Positions 52,474 to 62,651 of a DNA stretch of 64,000 bases are shown in pieces. How positions within the stretch are numbered: position 1 is the stretch's first letter; each line of letters starts with the position of its first letter. A model generated the notes under the pieces. The model searched no databases, was not told the DNA's origin, and was given only the letters and a program-made list of their open reading frames with translations. The stretch comes from Slackia faecicanis (GTDB lineage Bacteria > Actinomycetota > Coriobacteriia > Coriobacteriales > Eggerthellaceae), in contig NZ_QICB01000002.1 of assembly GCF_003725295.1 (NCBI RefSeq), positions 248,001 through 312,000 of the forward strand. Reading direction: 5' to 3'. The translations under genes were made by a program, and so were the position numbers.

Positions 52474-53442
52474 CTATGAATGCATGCGGAAGTCGCGCAT
52501 GAGGTCTTGGCGGTTTGCCTGACCCGTTTTGTGCAAGATGTTGTGCACATGCACCTTGACGGTGGAAAGAGCGAGACTCATCTCGCTGGCAATGCACTGA
52601 TTATCCTTGCCCAGCAAAACCTCCCTGAGCACCTCTTCTTCTCTCGCCGAAAGCCCATAACGGTCGCAATACGAGGGCAAGCCGTTGGCTATGAAAGCAA
52701 CCGTCTTATCACAGTTTTCAGCAGGCGGCGTTTTGAAATGCAGGGCGAACAAACGCCAGCATCCGACGCAAACGAACGCAGCGCACCAAATCATGAGTGC
52801 ATTCTCGGCGAAATTTCGTTCAGGGAAAAACGGAACCGACCCCGATGCCACCAGCTGCGGATCGATGACGAACATGAATACCGCATTCTCGGCCACGACG
52901 CATATCACGAGAACCCACAATCCGGCATAGAAATGACGGTAGCGCCACAGGCGCTCGCGCAAGACGCCATCGGTCGAGCCGATGTAGCACACGGCCACAT
53001 ACAACAGCATCCAGATCATCACGAGCGAACGCATGCCGTAGAACAGGAACAGCCCCAACGGACCGCCGTCGACCAAAAAATACAGCGCGACGCTTCCGGC
53101 AGCGAACACCGCGGCGGGAGCGACCATGAACGCTTTGTTCCTCACTTCGAAGAAGTCGCATAGACACAACCAAAACGAAGCGATCAAGCCCGTGCCCGTG
53201 ACGACGGAAGGCAGCTGCGAGCCGACGAAATAGATAGAATCGAGCGGCGCCGATCCGCCGCGCAGCAGAAAATCATCCTGAAAAACCAGCGCCACGTCGA
53301 GAAAGTACGAAAGGAATCCGGCGCAGGCGAGAATGAGGACGCGCCGATGGGAAACGAGATAACCGGAGAGGCAGAACGCCGCCGCGACAATGCTCACCAG
53401 CAAGATGAACAGCGTGTAGTAGAACATAGCTATGACCGTCAT
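52474..53442 (-). CDS. LuxR-family regulator with an N-terminal multi-helix membrane domain
   Basis: A 322-residue membrane-bound transcription factor. Residues 1-240 hold about seven membrane helices with no known sensor domain. The C-terminal LuxR/GerE HTH is at about 258-315: LSAREEEVLREVLLGKDNQC then STVKVHVHNILHKTGQANRQ. This architecture is abundant in Eggerthella and relatives, where such genes often neighbour transporters or respiratory enzymes and sense their substrates. ATG 53442 follows AGGGGC. It is divergent from the YfcC gene, its most likely target. Confidence 0.88.
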   Translation of the reverse strand: MTVIAMFYYTLFILLVSIVAAAFCLSGYLVSHRRVLILACAGFLSYFLDVALVFQDDFLLRGGSAPLDSIYFVGSQLPSVVTGTGLIASFWLCLCDFFEVRNKAFMVAPAAVFAAGSVALYFLVDGGPLGLFLFYGMRSLVMIWMLLYVAVCYIGSTDGVLRERLWRYRHFYAGLWVLVICVVAENAVFMFVIDPQLVASGSVPFFPERNFAENALMIWCAAFVCVGCWRLFALHFKTPPAENCDKTVAFIANGLPSYCDRYGLSAREEEVLREVLLGKDNQCIASEMSLALSTVKVHVHNILHKTGQANRQDLMRDFRMHS

Positions 53443-53583
53443 ACAGATAAGCCCCTACTTCGCGAATAATCGGATATGGCCGACAATGGCGCCCCAACGG
53501 TGACGAAACCGCACATAAATAACGCGTTTAGTATTCTACACCCAAATTAAACCCTTGCCCAACCCAGCTTAAATATCGCCGAG

Positions 53584-53873
53584 AATACGTTTCGGGCGTA
53601 TATTCATCCCATAGAAGCGACTATCCGTGAATCAACCGAATCTGAACCGAACCTATCTTCAAGTATTCGACTTCACGCAAAGCCGCAGACCGCATCCACC
53701 CCTATCCGATGCGGTCTGCGCCCCTTTTCCATATTCCTCCGAAGCGAACGGGGCATGTCTGGAGGAATATTCCATGTCTAGCGAGGACCGCATGGGAAGA
53801 GCGGCCTTTCGATAGAAGAAGAGAGAGGCCGAAACGTTTCGACGATTCGGCACGACAACTGCAAGGAGGCACA
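53584..53873 (+). promoter_or_regulatory. Promoter, candidate operator and structured leader of the YfcC gene
   Basis: AATACG (53584-53589) and CGTATATT (53597-53604) form an inverted repeat over a possible TATATT -10 (53599-53604). The leader then holds: hairpin 1, a 13-bp perfect stem (53684-53696 with 53708-53720) followed by CCCCTTTT, terminator-like; hairpin 2, a 10-bp stem (53731-53740 with 53761-53770) that buries a GGAGG; a 13-codon frame starting at that site (53774-53815); and a CGAAACGTTTCG palindrome before the transporter's own AAGGAGG. With no plus-strand gene upstream, hairpin 1 suggests attenuation or a short RNA. The region 53443-53583 has no gene. Confidence 0.55.
53774..53815 (+). 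CDS. Possible 13-residue leader peptide (MSSEDRMGRAAFR)
   Basis: The frame begins at an ATG eight bases after GGAGG (53761-53765) and ends TAG. It continues in frame with a longer GTG-started frame from 53627 that lacks a good ribosome site. The strong site, partly buried in hairpin 2, makes a regulatory upstream peptide plausible, but there is no conservation evidence. It could equally be chance. Confidence 0.3.
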   Translation: MSSEDRMGRAAFR

Positions 53874-55457
53874 ATGTCAGCAGAAGCCACGGCCGCCAAG
53901 CCGGCCGCGACGGTGGACGCACCGCCGAAGAAAAAGAAGAAATTCAGCGTTCCTACAGCGTTCACGATTTTGTTCGTGATCACCATCTTGGCCGTTATCG
54001 CTACGTGGTTCATCCCCGCAGGCGCCTACTCCAAGCTGGCCTACCTGCCCGATAGCTCCGAATTCCAGATCACGGAGCCCAGCGGCGAAGTCCGCACCAT
54101 TCCCGCAACCGAAGAGGCCTTCCGCGCCGACCCCGAGCTGCAGGACATGAAGGTCGACGTCGAGAAGTTCCTCGACGGCTCCATCACCAAGCCTATCTCT
54201 GTCCCTGGCACCTACGAGGAGCTGCCTCAGCAGCCTAAGGGCCTGTTCGACGTAACGGCCGCCATGGTCAACGGCACCATCAACGGCGTCGACATCATGG
54301 TCTTCATCCTCGTCCTGGGCGGCCTGATCGGCGTCGTCAATGCATCGGGCGCATTCGAATCGGGCCTGGTGGCCTTGACGAAGAAAACCAAGGGTCGCGA
54401 GTTCCTCTTGGTGTTCCTCGTCAGCGTCTTGATGGTTCTGGGCGGCACGACCTGCGGCCTCGAAGAGGAAGCGGTCGCATTCTACCCGATTCTCGTGCCT
54501 ATATTCCTTGCTTTGGGATATGACTCCATCGTCTGCGTCGGCGCTATCTTCCTCGCCGGCTCCATGGGCACCACGTTCTCCACGATCAACCCGTTCTCCG
54601 TCGTTATCGCGTCCAACGCCGCAGGCGTCGCCTGGACCGAGGGTATCGAATGGCGCGTCATCGGCTGCGTTGTCGGCGCCATCGTGGTCGTGAGCTACCT
54701 GTACTGGTACTGCAAGAAGATCAAGAAGAACCCCGAGGCCTCTTATACGTACGAGGATCGCGAGCACTTCGCCAAGCTCTTCAGCGTCCATGACTCCAAC
54801 TCTTCCACCATTCCCGCTTTCGACTGGCGTCGCAAGCTCATCCTGGTGCTGTTCGTGGCCGCCTTCGTCATCATGATCTACGGCGTCGTGAACCTGCACT
54901 GGTGGTTCCCGCAGATGGCTGCTTCCTTCCTGTTCATTGCGATTATCTGCATCTTCCTCACCGGCCTTGACGAGAAGACCGTCGTCGATGCCTTCATCAA
55001 CGGCGCTTCGAGCCTCGTCGGCGTTTCCCTGATCATCGGTCTGGCCCGCGGCGTCAACCTGATCATGGAAGAGGGCTTCATCTCCGACACCCTGCTCTAC
55101 TGGGCTTCCAACGCCGTCGCCGGCATGGAGGGCGCGGTCTTCATCATCATGATGATGGTCATCTTCTTCCTGCTCGGCTTCATCGTGCCGTCCTCTTCGG
55201 GCCTGGCCGTTCTGGCAATGCCCATCCTTGCGCCCCTCGCCGACACCGTCGGCATCGACCGCTCCATCATCGTCTCCGCGTACAACTGGGGCCAGTACGC
55301 AATGCTCTACCTGGCACCGACGGGTCTGGTCATGGCAACATTGACCATGTTGGACATGAAGTACACGCATTGGTTGAAGTTCGTTCTCCCGATGGTCGGC
55401 TTCCTGTTCGTGTTCGGCGGCGCACTGCTTGTGGCACAGGTCATGGTAGGCGCATAG
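53874..55457 (+). CDS. YfcC-family transporter (DcuC/ArgE-like basic amino acid or dicarboxylate carrier)
   Basis: A 527-residue membrane protein with about twelve helices. It opens with a charged, Ala/Lys-rich cytosolic segment (KKKKKFS at about 20-26), then FTILFVITILAVIATWFIPAGAYSKL, the start pattern of YfcC proteins. A periplasmic insert (about 57-115) precedes the transporter core; GGTTCGLEEEAVAFYPILVP and MGTTFSTINPFSVVIASNAAG are conserved in the group, as is FIVPSSSGLAVLAMPI. Members are annotated as C4-dicarboxylate or basic amino-acid carriers; the substrate is uncertain. AAGGAGG precedes ATG 53874. It is divergent from the LuxR-type gene. Confidence 0.85.
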   Translation: MSAEATAAKPAATVDAPPKKKKKFSVPTAFTILFVITILAVIATWFIPAGAYSKLAYLPDSSEFQITEPSGEVRTIPATEEAFRADPELQDMKVDVEKFLDGSITKPISVPGTYEELPQQPKGLFDVTAAMVNGTINGVDIMVFILVLGGLIGVVNASGAFESGLVALTKKTKGREFLLVFLVSVLMVLGGTTCGLEEEAVAFYPILVPIFLALGYDSIVCVGAIFLAGSMGTTFSTINPFSVVIASNAAGVAWTEGIEWRVIGCVVGAIVVVSYLYWYCKKIKKNPEASYTYEDREHFAKLFSVHDSNSSTIPAFDWRRKLILVLFVAAFVIMIYGVVNLHWWFPQMAASFLFIAIICIFLTGLDEKTVVDAFINGASSLVGVSLIIGLARGVNLIMEEGFISDTLLYWASNAVAGMEGAVFIIMMMVIFFLLGFIVPSSSGLAVLAMPILAPLADTVGIDRSIIVSAYNWGQYAMLYLAPTGLVMATLTMLDMKYTHWLKFVLPMVGFLFVFGGALLVAQVMVGA

Positions 55458-55501
55458 CACGACAACCATTCGCCTTTAACGGCGGGTCGCCAATATCTCT
55501 T

Positions 55502-55536
55502 GAAAAGGGCCGCCCCCTCCTTGGACGGCCCTTTTC
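55502..55536 (+). terminator. Terminator of the YfcC gene
   Basis: An 11-bp stem (GAAAAGGGCCG with CGGCCCTTTTC) has a 13-base loop and an arm ending TTTTC. Confidence 0.85.
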
Positions 55537-55564
55537 GCATGCTGCGGGTCCTAACCTAAGGCCC

Positions 55565-55606
55565 CGTAAAAGGAAGGTCGCCCTTATAGGCGGCCTTCCT
55601 TTTACG
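55565..55606. terminator. Second long hairpin, 18-bp stem
   Basis: 55565-55582 pairs with 55589-55606, 18 bp with one G-T, around a six-base loop. It lies 28 bases after the first terminator. No T tract follows the stem; the 3' arm itself contains CCTTTT. Confidence 0.7.
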
Positions 55607-55741
55607 CTTCGGGCCCACCTGCATGACGAAGCGTCGAGGCGGAATCCGACCACGCCTTCACGCCCCATGTCTTCGAAGAGGCCGCTACTCCGAAAGATGC
55701 ATGCTCGATGTCGACGCCGTGCGAAATACTCGCACGTACGA

Positions 55742-55776
55742 CAAAGGACGGCCGCCTCGAGGGCGGCCGTCCTTTG
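55742..55776. terminator. Terminator of the SLH-protein gene, third hairpin of the cluster
   Basis: A 15-bp perfect stem (55742-55756 with 55762-55776) with a five-base loop lies 47 bases beyond the SLH gene stop. Bases 55607-55741 between hairpins two and three contain no evident gene. Confidence 0.75.
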
Positions 55777-55823
55777 CTTTCATCTTTCCTATATGACGCC
55801 GCACATCGCAACGTCCACGTTTT

Positions 55824-57512
55824 CTACCACTTGGAGGCGTCGACGGACACTTTACAGAACATAGCGCGGGTCGCAGTGCCCTGAGGATCGAGCGACACGC
55901 TGCCGTCCGGATTCACGATGCCGCCCATGACGCCCTCGTTGGCGAGCCACTTGAAATACGGAACCGCCCACGAAGACAGCTTCTCGATATCGTGCGTATT
56001 TGAAGCGCCGTTAGGCCAGTTCAGACCCGATGCATCGACATGCGCGCCGCGGAAGCGCTCCATATACGACGCGACCACCTTGGCCATCTCCTCGCGCGTG
56101 ATAGTATCGTCGGGGCGCACCGTGGACGTGCCGCCGTTGTCGCCCGTGAAGATCTTGTTCTTATAGGCCCAGTTCATGGCCTCCGTGTACCATTCCCCGC
56201 CAAGGACATCGTCCCACGGGGTCTGATTGCTCGGACGCGACCCAGTGTCGGCGCCTTGGGCGCGGCAAAACACCATGGCAACCTGGGCGCGCGTCACAGG
56301 TTCTTCGGGCCTGAAATCGCCATCGGGAAAGCCCTGCATCAAACCGAGGCGCTTCGCCTCTGCGATATAAGGCGTATACCATGCGTCGGAACCGGAGTTA
56401 TCGGGACCGGGCTGAGGCTGGGGGTCCGGCTGCGGCTCGGGCTCAGGTTCGGGCTTGGGCTCGTGCGTATCGCCCGTGCGGTCGATAATGGCCAGGCACT
56501 GAGCCTTCTCGCGCTTGTAGCGATTCTGCCATCCTTTGTGGTACTGCGGCTGCCCCTTGTAGAACACGGCCACGTTATCGACCACGTAGTCGCACAGCAC
56601 GCTGACGAATTCCCTATCCGACATGTCGTCGCGCAGCCCTGCGCCGGGCCACACGTATTTCTCGCTGAGATAATGATAAATGCCGTCCCAATCGTAGCCG
56701 TCGGAAATGCCGCCGACGAACTTGCGCCACCCCGTATTGCCGAACAGGTTGGACATGCCCCAGCACAAGCCCTTCACCGCATCGTTGCGGTCGGAGATAT
56801 CGATGCCGCGGCTTGCCAGATAACGCTCAGCAGGCATGTAATAGCTTTCGTATGCCCAGCCGTCCTGCAGGCGCGCGAACTCGCTGTCGGCCACGGCGAC
56901 GCCCTTGCCGTCGGCGTTCGCGGCGGCAACCCAGGCTTCGTTGAGCGCCTTGCCGAGTTCGGTGAACTCTTCGACGCCTTCCTCGTTTTTCTGACGGATG
57001 GCATTGGCGGCCTTGAATTCGGCGGCGGGAATGGCGAGGAACTGCTTGAACATCGCGTACTTTTTCGGATTGTAGTTGTAGCACGCAATCAGGAAGTTCT
57101 GCAGGCCGTAGCGGTGGTCGAACTGGTAGAAGCCGAGGGCGTGATAGCCGTCGCCCCAGCTGAACGTGCGGTCGTACGTGCCGCCCTCGAACGCGCCGAA
57201 ATAGAGCATGTCCTTCGAGATCTTCACGGGATACACGCTTGCGGCGCGTGCGGAATCGGACAGAAGCGCGACCTCGTCGTCTTCGGACTCGCTATAGAAA
57301 TCGGCCTTGTCATAGCCCCCGACGGGAATCCAGTCCGAAGCTGCGCTTTCGACGGACGGCGCCTCGAACGATGCTGCGGCATCTGCTGCAGAAACCCCAT
57401 AATCGAGCGACTCCTGAGCGGCCTGATCATCGGCAAGGGCCACCACAGGCGTCATGGTGAACGCCAAAGCGACCGACATGCCCGTCGCGATGACCTTGTT
57501 CCTAGTTTTCAT
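55824..57512 (-). CDS. Secreted SLH-domain surface protein with an unrecognised N-terminal domain
   Basis: A 562-residue cell-surface protein. A signal peptide (MKTRNKVIATGMSVALAFT, cleaving near VALA-DD at about 28) leads to an acidic linker. The domain at about 95-335 has an ordered, aromatic-rich pattern (FSWGDGYHALGFYQFDHRYG, KLQNFLIACYNYNP, GLCWGMSNLFGNTGWRKF) reminiscent of lysozyme-like hydrolases with Glu/Asp near aromatic grooves, but I cannot name it. A PEPEPEPQPDPQPQPG spacer follows, then two or three SLH modules (about 375-562: AWYTPYIAEAKRLGL, DGDFRPEEPVTRAQVA, TRAMFCK) that bind wall polysaccharide. GGAGATATGC precedes ATG 57512. Confidence 0.8.
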   Translation of the reverse strand: MKTRNKVIATGMSVALAFTMTPVVALADDQAAQESLDYGVSAADAAASFEAPSVESAASDWIPVGGYDKADFYSESEDDEVALLSDSARAASVYPVKISKDMLYFGAFEGGTYDRTFSWGDGYHALGFYQFDHRYGLQNFLIACYNYNPKKYAMFKQFLAIPAAEFKAANAIRQKNEEGVEEFTELGKALNEAWVAAANADGKGVAVADSEFARLQDGWAYESYYMPAERYLASRGIDISDRNDAVKGLCWGMSNLFGNTGWRKFVGGISDGYDWDGIYHYLSEKYVWPGAGLRDDMSDREFVSVLCDYVVDNVAVFYKGQPQYHKGWQNRYKREKAQCLAIIDRTGDTHEPKPEPEPEPQPDPQPQPGPDNSGSDAWYTPYIAEAKRLGLMQGFPDGDFRPEEPVTRAQVAMVFCRAQGADTGSRPSNQTPWDDVLGGEWYTEAMNWAYKNKIFTGDNGGTSTVRPDDTITREEMAKVVASYMERFRGAHVDASGLNWPNGASNTHDIEKLSSWAVPYFKWLANEGVMGGIVNPDGSVSLDPQGTATRAMFCKVSVDASKW

Positions 57513-57822
57513 GCATATCTCCTGAGCGTGTTCGTTCTCGTATGCGCGGACGGCGCGCACTCGAAGCCGTTCGGGCTGCCGAGCTGCGGCTGCACACCGC
57601 CGAGGCGGTGCAGGGAGCGCACTACGGCGCGTGATGTCCAACCGGTAAAACATACCACGACGGCATTGAGAATCGGCTTTCGAGAAGACGATTTTGCCCT
57701 CGCATCGAAAACACGCCATATTCCGAACAAGCGAGACGGCGTCTCGCAGACGGCTGCGCAGGTCGCGCGCTCCTAGAAGCGCCGCATCCAAACCGCTCAC
57801 GACGTAGGCGCCTTCGACGCAT

Positions 57823-57853
57823 AGAAAAAGGCGGCCCCTTGTGGGACCGCCTT
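57823..57853 (-). terminator. Terminator of the ATP synthase operon
   Basis: AAGGCGGTCCC pairs with its complement (one mismatch) around ACA; TTTTTC follows on the minus strand. The rest of 57513-57822 is probably the SLH gene's promoter region; no gene is seen. Confidence 0.88.
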
Positions 57854-57874
57854 CATGAAACACGAGCGCGATGC

Positions 57875-58138
57875 TTAGCGCTGTTCGGCCTTGTCGGCCA
57901 AGATGATGACCTTCGTGCCGCTAACCTGCACGTAGCCACCCTCGACGGCGAACTCCTTGAACGAGCCGCCCTCGTCTTCCTGAATGCGAACGACGCCGTC
58001 GCTCAGCGTGGAGACCAGGGGCACATGGCCCGACAGGAAGCCCATCTCCCCCTCGGTGCCAGGCACCGAAACGTAGTGGACTTCGCCGGTGTAGCACTTC
58101 GCTACGGGCGTCGCGATATCGCAGGTGAACTTCGCCAT
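57875..58138 (-). CDS. atpC: ATP synthase F1 epsilon subunit, short form
   Basis: An 87-residue epsilon subunit. Only the N-terminal beta sandwich is present (FTCDIATPVAKCYTGEVHYVSVPGTEGEMGFL, GHVPLVSTLSDGVVRI). The usual C-terminal two-helix domain (residues about 90-135), which inhibits ATP hydrolysis, is missing: the frame stops at KAEQR and the terminator follows at once. The coupling role to gamma should remain. Four bases separate it from atpD. Confidence 0.93.
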   Translation of the reverse strand: MAKFTCDIATPVAKCYTGEVHYVSVPGTEGEMGFLSGHVPLVSTLSDGVVRIQEDEGGSFKEFAVEGGYVQVSGTKVIILADKAEQR

Positions 58139-58141
58139 ATC

Positions 58142-59599
<1,458 letters not shown>

Positions 59600-60499
59600 T
59601 TAATCCTCCAAAGCTGCAGCGCCACCCACGATCTCGGAGATCTCAGTGGTGATGGCACCTTGACGTACACGGTTATACAACCTCGACAGCGTTTCCACCA
59701 TCTCGTTCGCGTTCTCGGTGGCCGAGTGCATTGCGGAGCGGCGTGCGGACTGCTCGCCTGCGGCGGAATCGATCAACGCATGGTAGATCGAGGTGCGCAG
59801 GTATGCGGGCAGCAGACGCGCCAGCACTTCGGCCGGCTCGGGCTCGAACTCGAGGCCGGCAGGAACGGAATCGGTTGCAGCTTCCGCCGGATCGGCGGCA
59901 GCAGCCATGACAGCTTGCGTATCGACAGGCAGGATGACTTCCTCGCGAAGCACCTGTTCGGCGGCGTTCTTCGCGTGGTTGTACACCAGCACCACCTCGT
60001 CGATACTGCCTTCTTCATACGCTTTGACAGCGTAATCGGCGATGGCATTCGCCTCTTCGAGCGTAGGGTCGGCAGAAAGATCCTTGAAATCAAGCACCGG
60101 TTCGATCTTACGGTACTTGAAAAATCCAATAGCCTTCTTGCCGCAGGCGATAACATCGACCTCGACACCCTGCGCCTTTTTCGCGCGGATCAGCTTCTCG
60201 ACCGTACGCAGGACGTTGGAGTTGAAGCCGCCGGCGAGGCCGCGGTCGGAGACCACGGCCACAACCAGCATGCGCTTCACATCCGAACGCTTTTCCAGCA
60301 AGGGGCTCTCGCTGGCCTGCACGCGTGCGGCGACGCCTTGCAGCATCTCGGTCATGGATTCGGCATAAGGCGTCGCGACGGCGATACGCTCGGTGGCGTA
60401 TTTCACCTTGGCGCCTGCAACCATCTCCATGGTACGCGTGATCTGCTTGGTCGAAGAAACCGACTTGATGCGCTTTTCAATGTCGTGCAGGTTAGGCAT
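59600..60499 (-). CDS. atpG: ATP synthase F1 gamma subunit
   Basis: A 299-residue central shaft. The N- and C-terminal coiled-coil helices are clear (LHDIEKRIKSVSSTKQITRTMEMVAGAKV and RSAMHSATENANEMVETLSRLYNRVRQGAITTEISEIVGGA). Residues about 195-225 form an Ala/Glu/Pro-rich insert that is longer than in E. coli. It rotates against alpha and beta. Next to atpA (14 bases). Confidence 0.97.
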   Translation of the reverse strand: MPNLHDIEKRIKSVSSTKQITRTMEMVAGAKVKYATERIAVATPYAESMTEMLQGVAARVQASESPLLEKRSDVKRMLVVAVVSDRGLAGGFNSNVLRTVEKLIRAKKAQGVEVDVIACGKKAIGFFKYRKIEPVLDFKDLSADPTLEEANAIADYAVKAYEEGSIDEVVLVYNHAKNAAEQVLREEVILPVDTQAVMAAAADPAEAATDSVPAGLEFEPEPAEVLARLLPAYLRTSIYHALIDSAAGEQSARRSAMHSATENANEMVETLSRLYNRVRQGAITTEISEIVGGAAALED

Positions 60500-60513
60500 A
60501 TTCAGGCCTTCCT

Positions 60514-62079
60514 TTACGCCGCGAATTGCTTCTTGAAGGCGTCGATGGCCGCTTTGAGGCCCTCTTCGCTTTCAGGCGTGAACTTCGCATCCTCGCGGAT
60601 CTTCTTCAGCACGTCTGCATGGCTCGCGCGCAGGTAGACGATGAGCTCGTCACGGAAACGAACGACGTCTTTGACATCGATATCGTCCAGGAAGCCCTTA
60701 CCGCCGCAGTAGACGGCGACGGCCTCTTCCTCGAACGCCAGCGGATTATAACGGTTCTGCTTGAGCAGCTCCGTCATACGAGCGCCGCGATTGAGCTGGT
60801 CCTGCGTGGATTTGTCCAGGTCGGAACCGAACTGGGTGAACGCCTGGAGCTCACGATAAGCGGCAAGGTCGAGACGCAGCGTACCGGAAACGGACTTGAC
60901 AGCCTTGGTCTGCGCAGAACCACCGACTCGGGAAACCGAGATGCCGACGTCGATTGCGGGACGCTGGCCCTGATAGAACAGGTCGGTGACCAGGAAGATC
61001 TGACCGTCGGTAATGGAGATGACGTTGGTCGGAATGTAAGCCGAAACGTCGCCTGCCTGCGTCTCGATGATCGGCAGAGCCGTCATGGAGCCGCAACCGT
61101 ACTCGTCGGACATCTTCACTGCGCGCTCGAGCAGGCGAGAGTGCAGGTAGAAGATGTCGCCAGGGTAAGCCTCGCGTCCCGGCGGACGACGCAGGGTCAA
61201 AGACATCTGACGGTATGCGACAGCCTGCTTGGACAGGTCGTCGTAAATGATCAGCACGTGGCGGCCGTGGTTCTCGGGGCCTGCGGGCTGTCCGTCTTCG
61301 CCGGTGTAGACGAAGTACTCGCCCATTGCGGCACCGGCCATCGGAGCGATGTACTGCAGCGGGGCGCTATCGGAAGCGTTCGCAGCGACGATGATGGTCT
61401 TGTCCATGACGCCGTGCTTCTCGAGCGTTTCCATAACGCCCGCCACCGTGGAAGCCTTCTGGCCGACGGCAACGTAGATGCAGATGATGTCGGTGTTCTT
61501 CTGGTTGATGATGGCGTCGATCGCAATAGCGGTCTTGCCGGTCTGGCGGTCGCCGATGATCAGCTCACGCTGACCGCGTCCGATAGGCACCATAGCGTCG
61601 ACGGCGATGATGCCGGTCTGCATGGGCTCATGAACGGGCTTGCGGCTGATGACGCCAGGGGCCTTGAACTCGACGGGGCGCGTGCCCTCGGCCTTGATCG
61701 GACCCTTGCCATCGATCGGCATGCCCAGCGGGTTCACGACACGACCGAGCAGACCCTTGCCCGAAGGCACTTCCATGATCTTGCCGGTAGTGCGAACCTG
61801 ATCGTTTTCTCGAATTGCGGTGACATCGCCGAGGAGCACGGCGCCGACTTCGTCTTCCTCGAGGTTCTGAGCCAGACCGTACACGGTCTTGCCGCCCTCA
61901 CCGAGGAATTCCAGAAGCTCGCCTGCCATGGCGCCCTTCAACCCATCGACGCGAGCGATACCGTCGCCGACCTGGACGACCGTACCGACCTCACGGGCAT
62001 CGACGCTGGTTTCGAGCGACTCCAGCTGCTTGCGCAATGCTTCGTCGATAGACTTTGCGGTGATTTCTGTCACTAGCAT
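60514..62079 (-). CDS. atpA: ATP synthase F1 alpha subunit
   Basis: A 521-residue regulatory nucleotide-binding subunit. Walker A is [15 protein letters not shown] (about 170-184), and the arginine finger lies in [14 protein letters not shown] (about 375). The N-terminal [16 protein letters not shown] opening is typical. The start overlaps the atpH stop by seven bases, so translation is coupled. Confidence 0.98.
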   Translation of the reverse strand: MLVTEITAKSIDEALRKQLESLETSVDAREVGTVVQVGDGIARVDGLKGAMAGELLEFLGEGGKTVYGLAQNLEEDEVGAVLLGDVTAIRENDQVRTTGKIMEVPSGKGLLGRVVNPLGMPIDGKGPIKAEGTRPVEFKAPGVISRKPVHEPMQTGIIAVDAMVPIGRGQRELIIGDRQTGKTAIAIDAIINQKNTDIICIYVAVGQKASTVAGVMETLEKHGVMDKTIIVAANASDSAPLQYIAPMAGAAMGEYFVYTGEDGQPAGPENHGRHVLIIYDDLSKQAVAYRQMSLTLRRPPGREAYPGDIFYLHSRLLERAVKMSDEYGCGSMTALPIIETQAGDVSAYIPTNVISITDGQIFLVTDLFYQGQRPAIDVGISVSRVGGSAQTKAVKSVSGTLRLDLAAYRELQAFTQFGSDLDKSTQDQLNRGARMTELLKQNRYNPLAFEEEAVAVYCGGKGFLDDIDVKDVVRFRDELIVYLRASHADVLKKIREDAKFTPESEEGLKAAIDAFKKQFAA

Positions 62080-62651
62080 TCACCTCCATCGTTAGATTCC
62101 GTAAGCACGTTGCGAGTTCGCTCCAATTGGGAGGCGACGCTCGCGTCGATGCGTTTTCCGTGGGTACTCATGATAATGCCGCCCAAGATGGACTTGTCGA
62201 TATGCTCGCGCAACACGACGTTCTTGCCCAAATCCTTGGAAAGCTTGTCGGTGATGACCGTGCGAAGCTCGTCGTCGAGAGAGACCACCGTGGTCACATC
62301 GACGACGCAAACGCCCAGCTTCTCTTCAGAGGTCTCGTTGAAAGAAGAGACCACCGCAGAGAGCTTGCCGAGGTTGCCACGCTCCGCCATAACGGCGATC
62401 ACGCTGTTGACCAAGGGGTCTACTCCCTCGAACACGTTAGCGGCCAAACGTCCACGCTGCTCAGGGGAATACGCCGGATTGACCAATGCGTCTCGCAAAT
62501 CGGCATTGCCGCGATAGATGCGAAGCACGGTTTCCAGCTGATCGCGCACGTCGAAAACACGCTCTTGTCCGCCTTCATTCATGGCGGCCTCGAGAAGCAA
62601 GTTCACATAGGTGGCGACTTCTTCTTTTGCAAGCAGACGGTTAGTTGGCAT
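62073..62651 (-). CDS. atpH: ATP synthase F1 delta subunit
   Basis: A 192-residue peripheral-stalk subunit (OSCP type). It has an N-terminal helical bundle (about 1-110) and a C-terminal segment with [44 protein letters not shown], the conserved C-terminal signature. The start at 62651 gives MPTNRLL; it overlaps the end of atpF by 11 bases. The alternative upstream Met (62675) would overlap it more. Confidence 0.95.
   Translation of the reverse strand: MPTNRLLAKEEVATYVNLLLEAAMNEGGQERVFDVRDQLETVLRIYRGNADLRDALVNPAYSPEQRGRLAANVFEGVDPLVNSVIAVMAERGNLGKLSAVVSSFNETSEEKLGVCVVDVTTVVSLDDELRTVITDKLSKDLGKNVVLREHIDKSILGGIIMSTHGKRIDASVASQLERTRNVLTESNDGGEC

Noticed and set aside
53627-53815. A 62-codon GTG-started gene in the YfcC leader
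   Set aside because: There is no good ribosome site at its start and it runs through hairpin 1; only the last 13 codons have a credible start.
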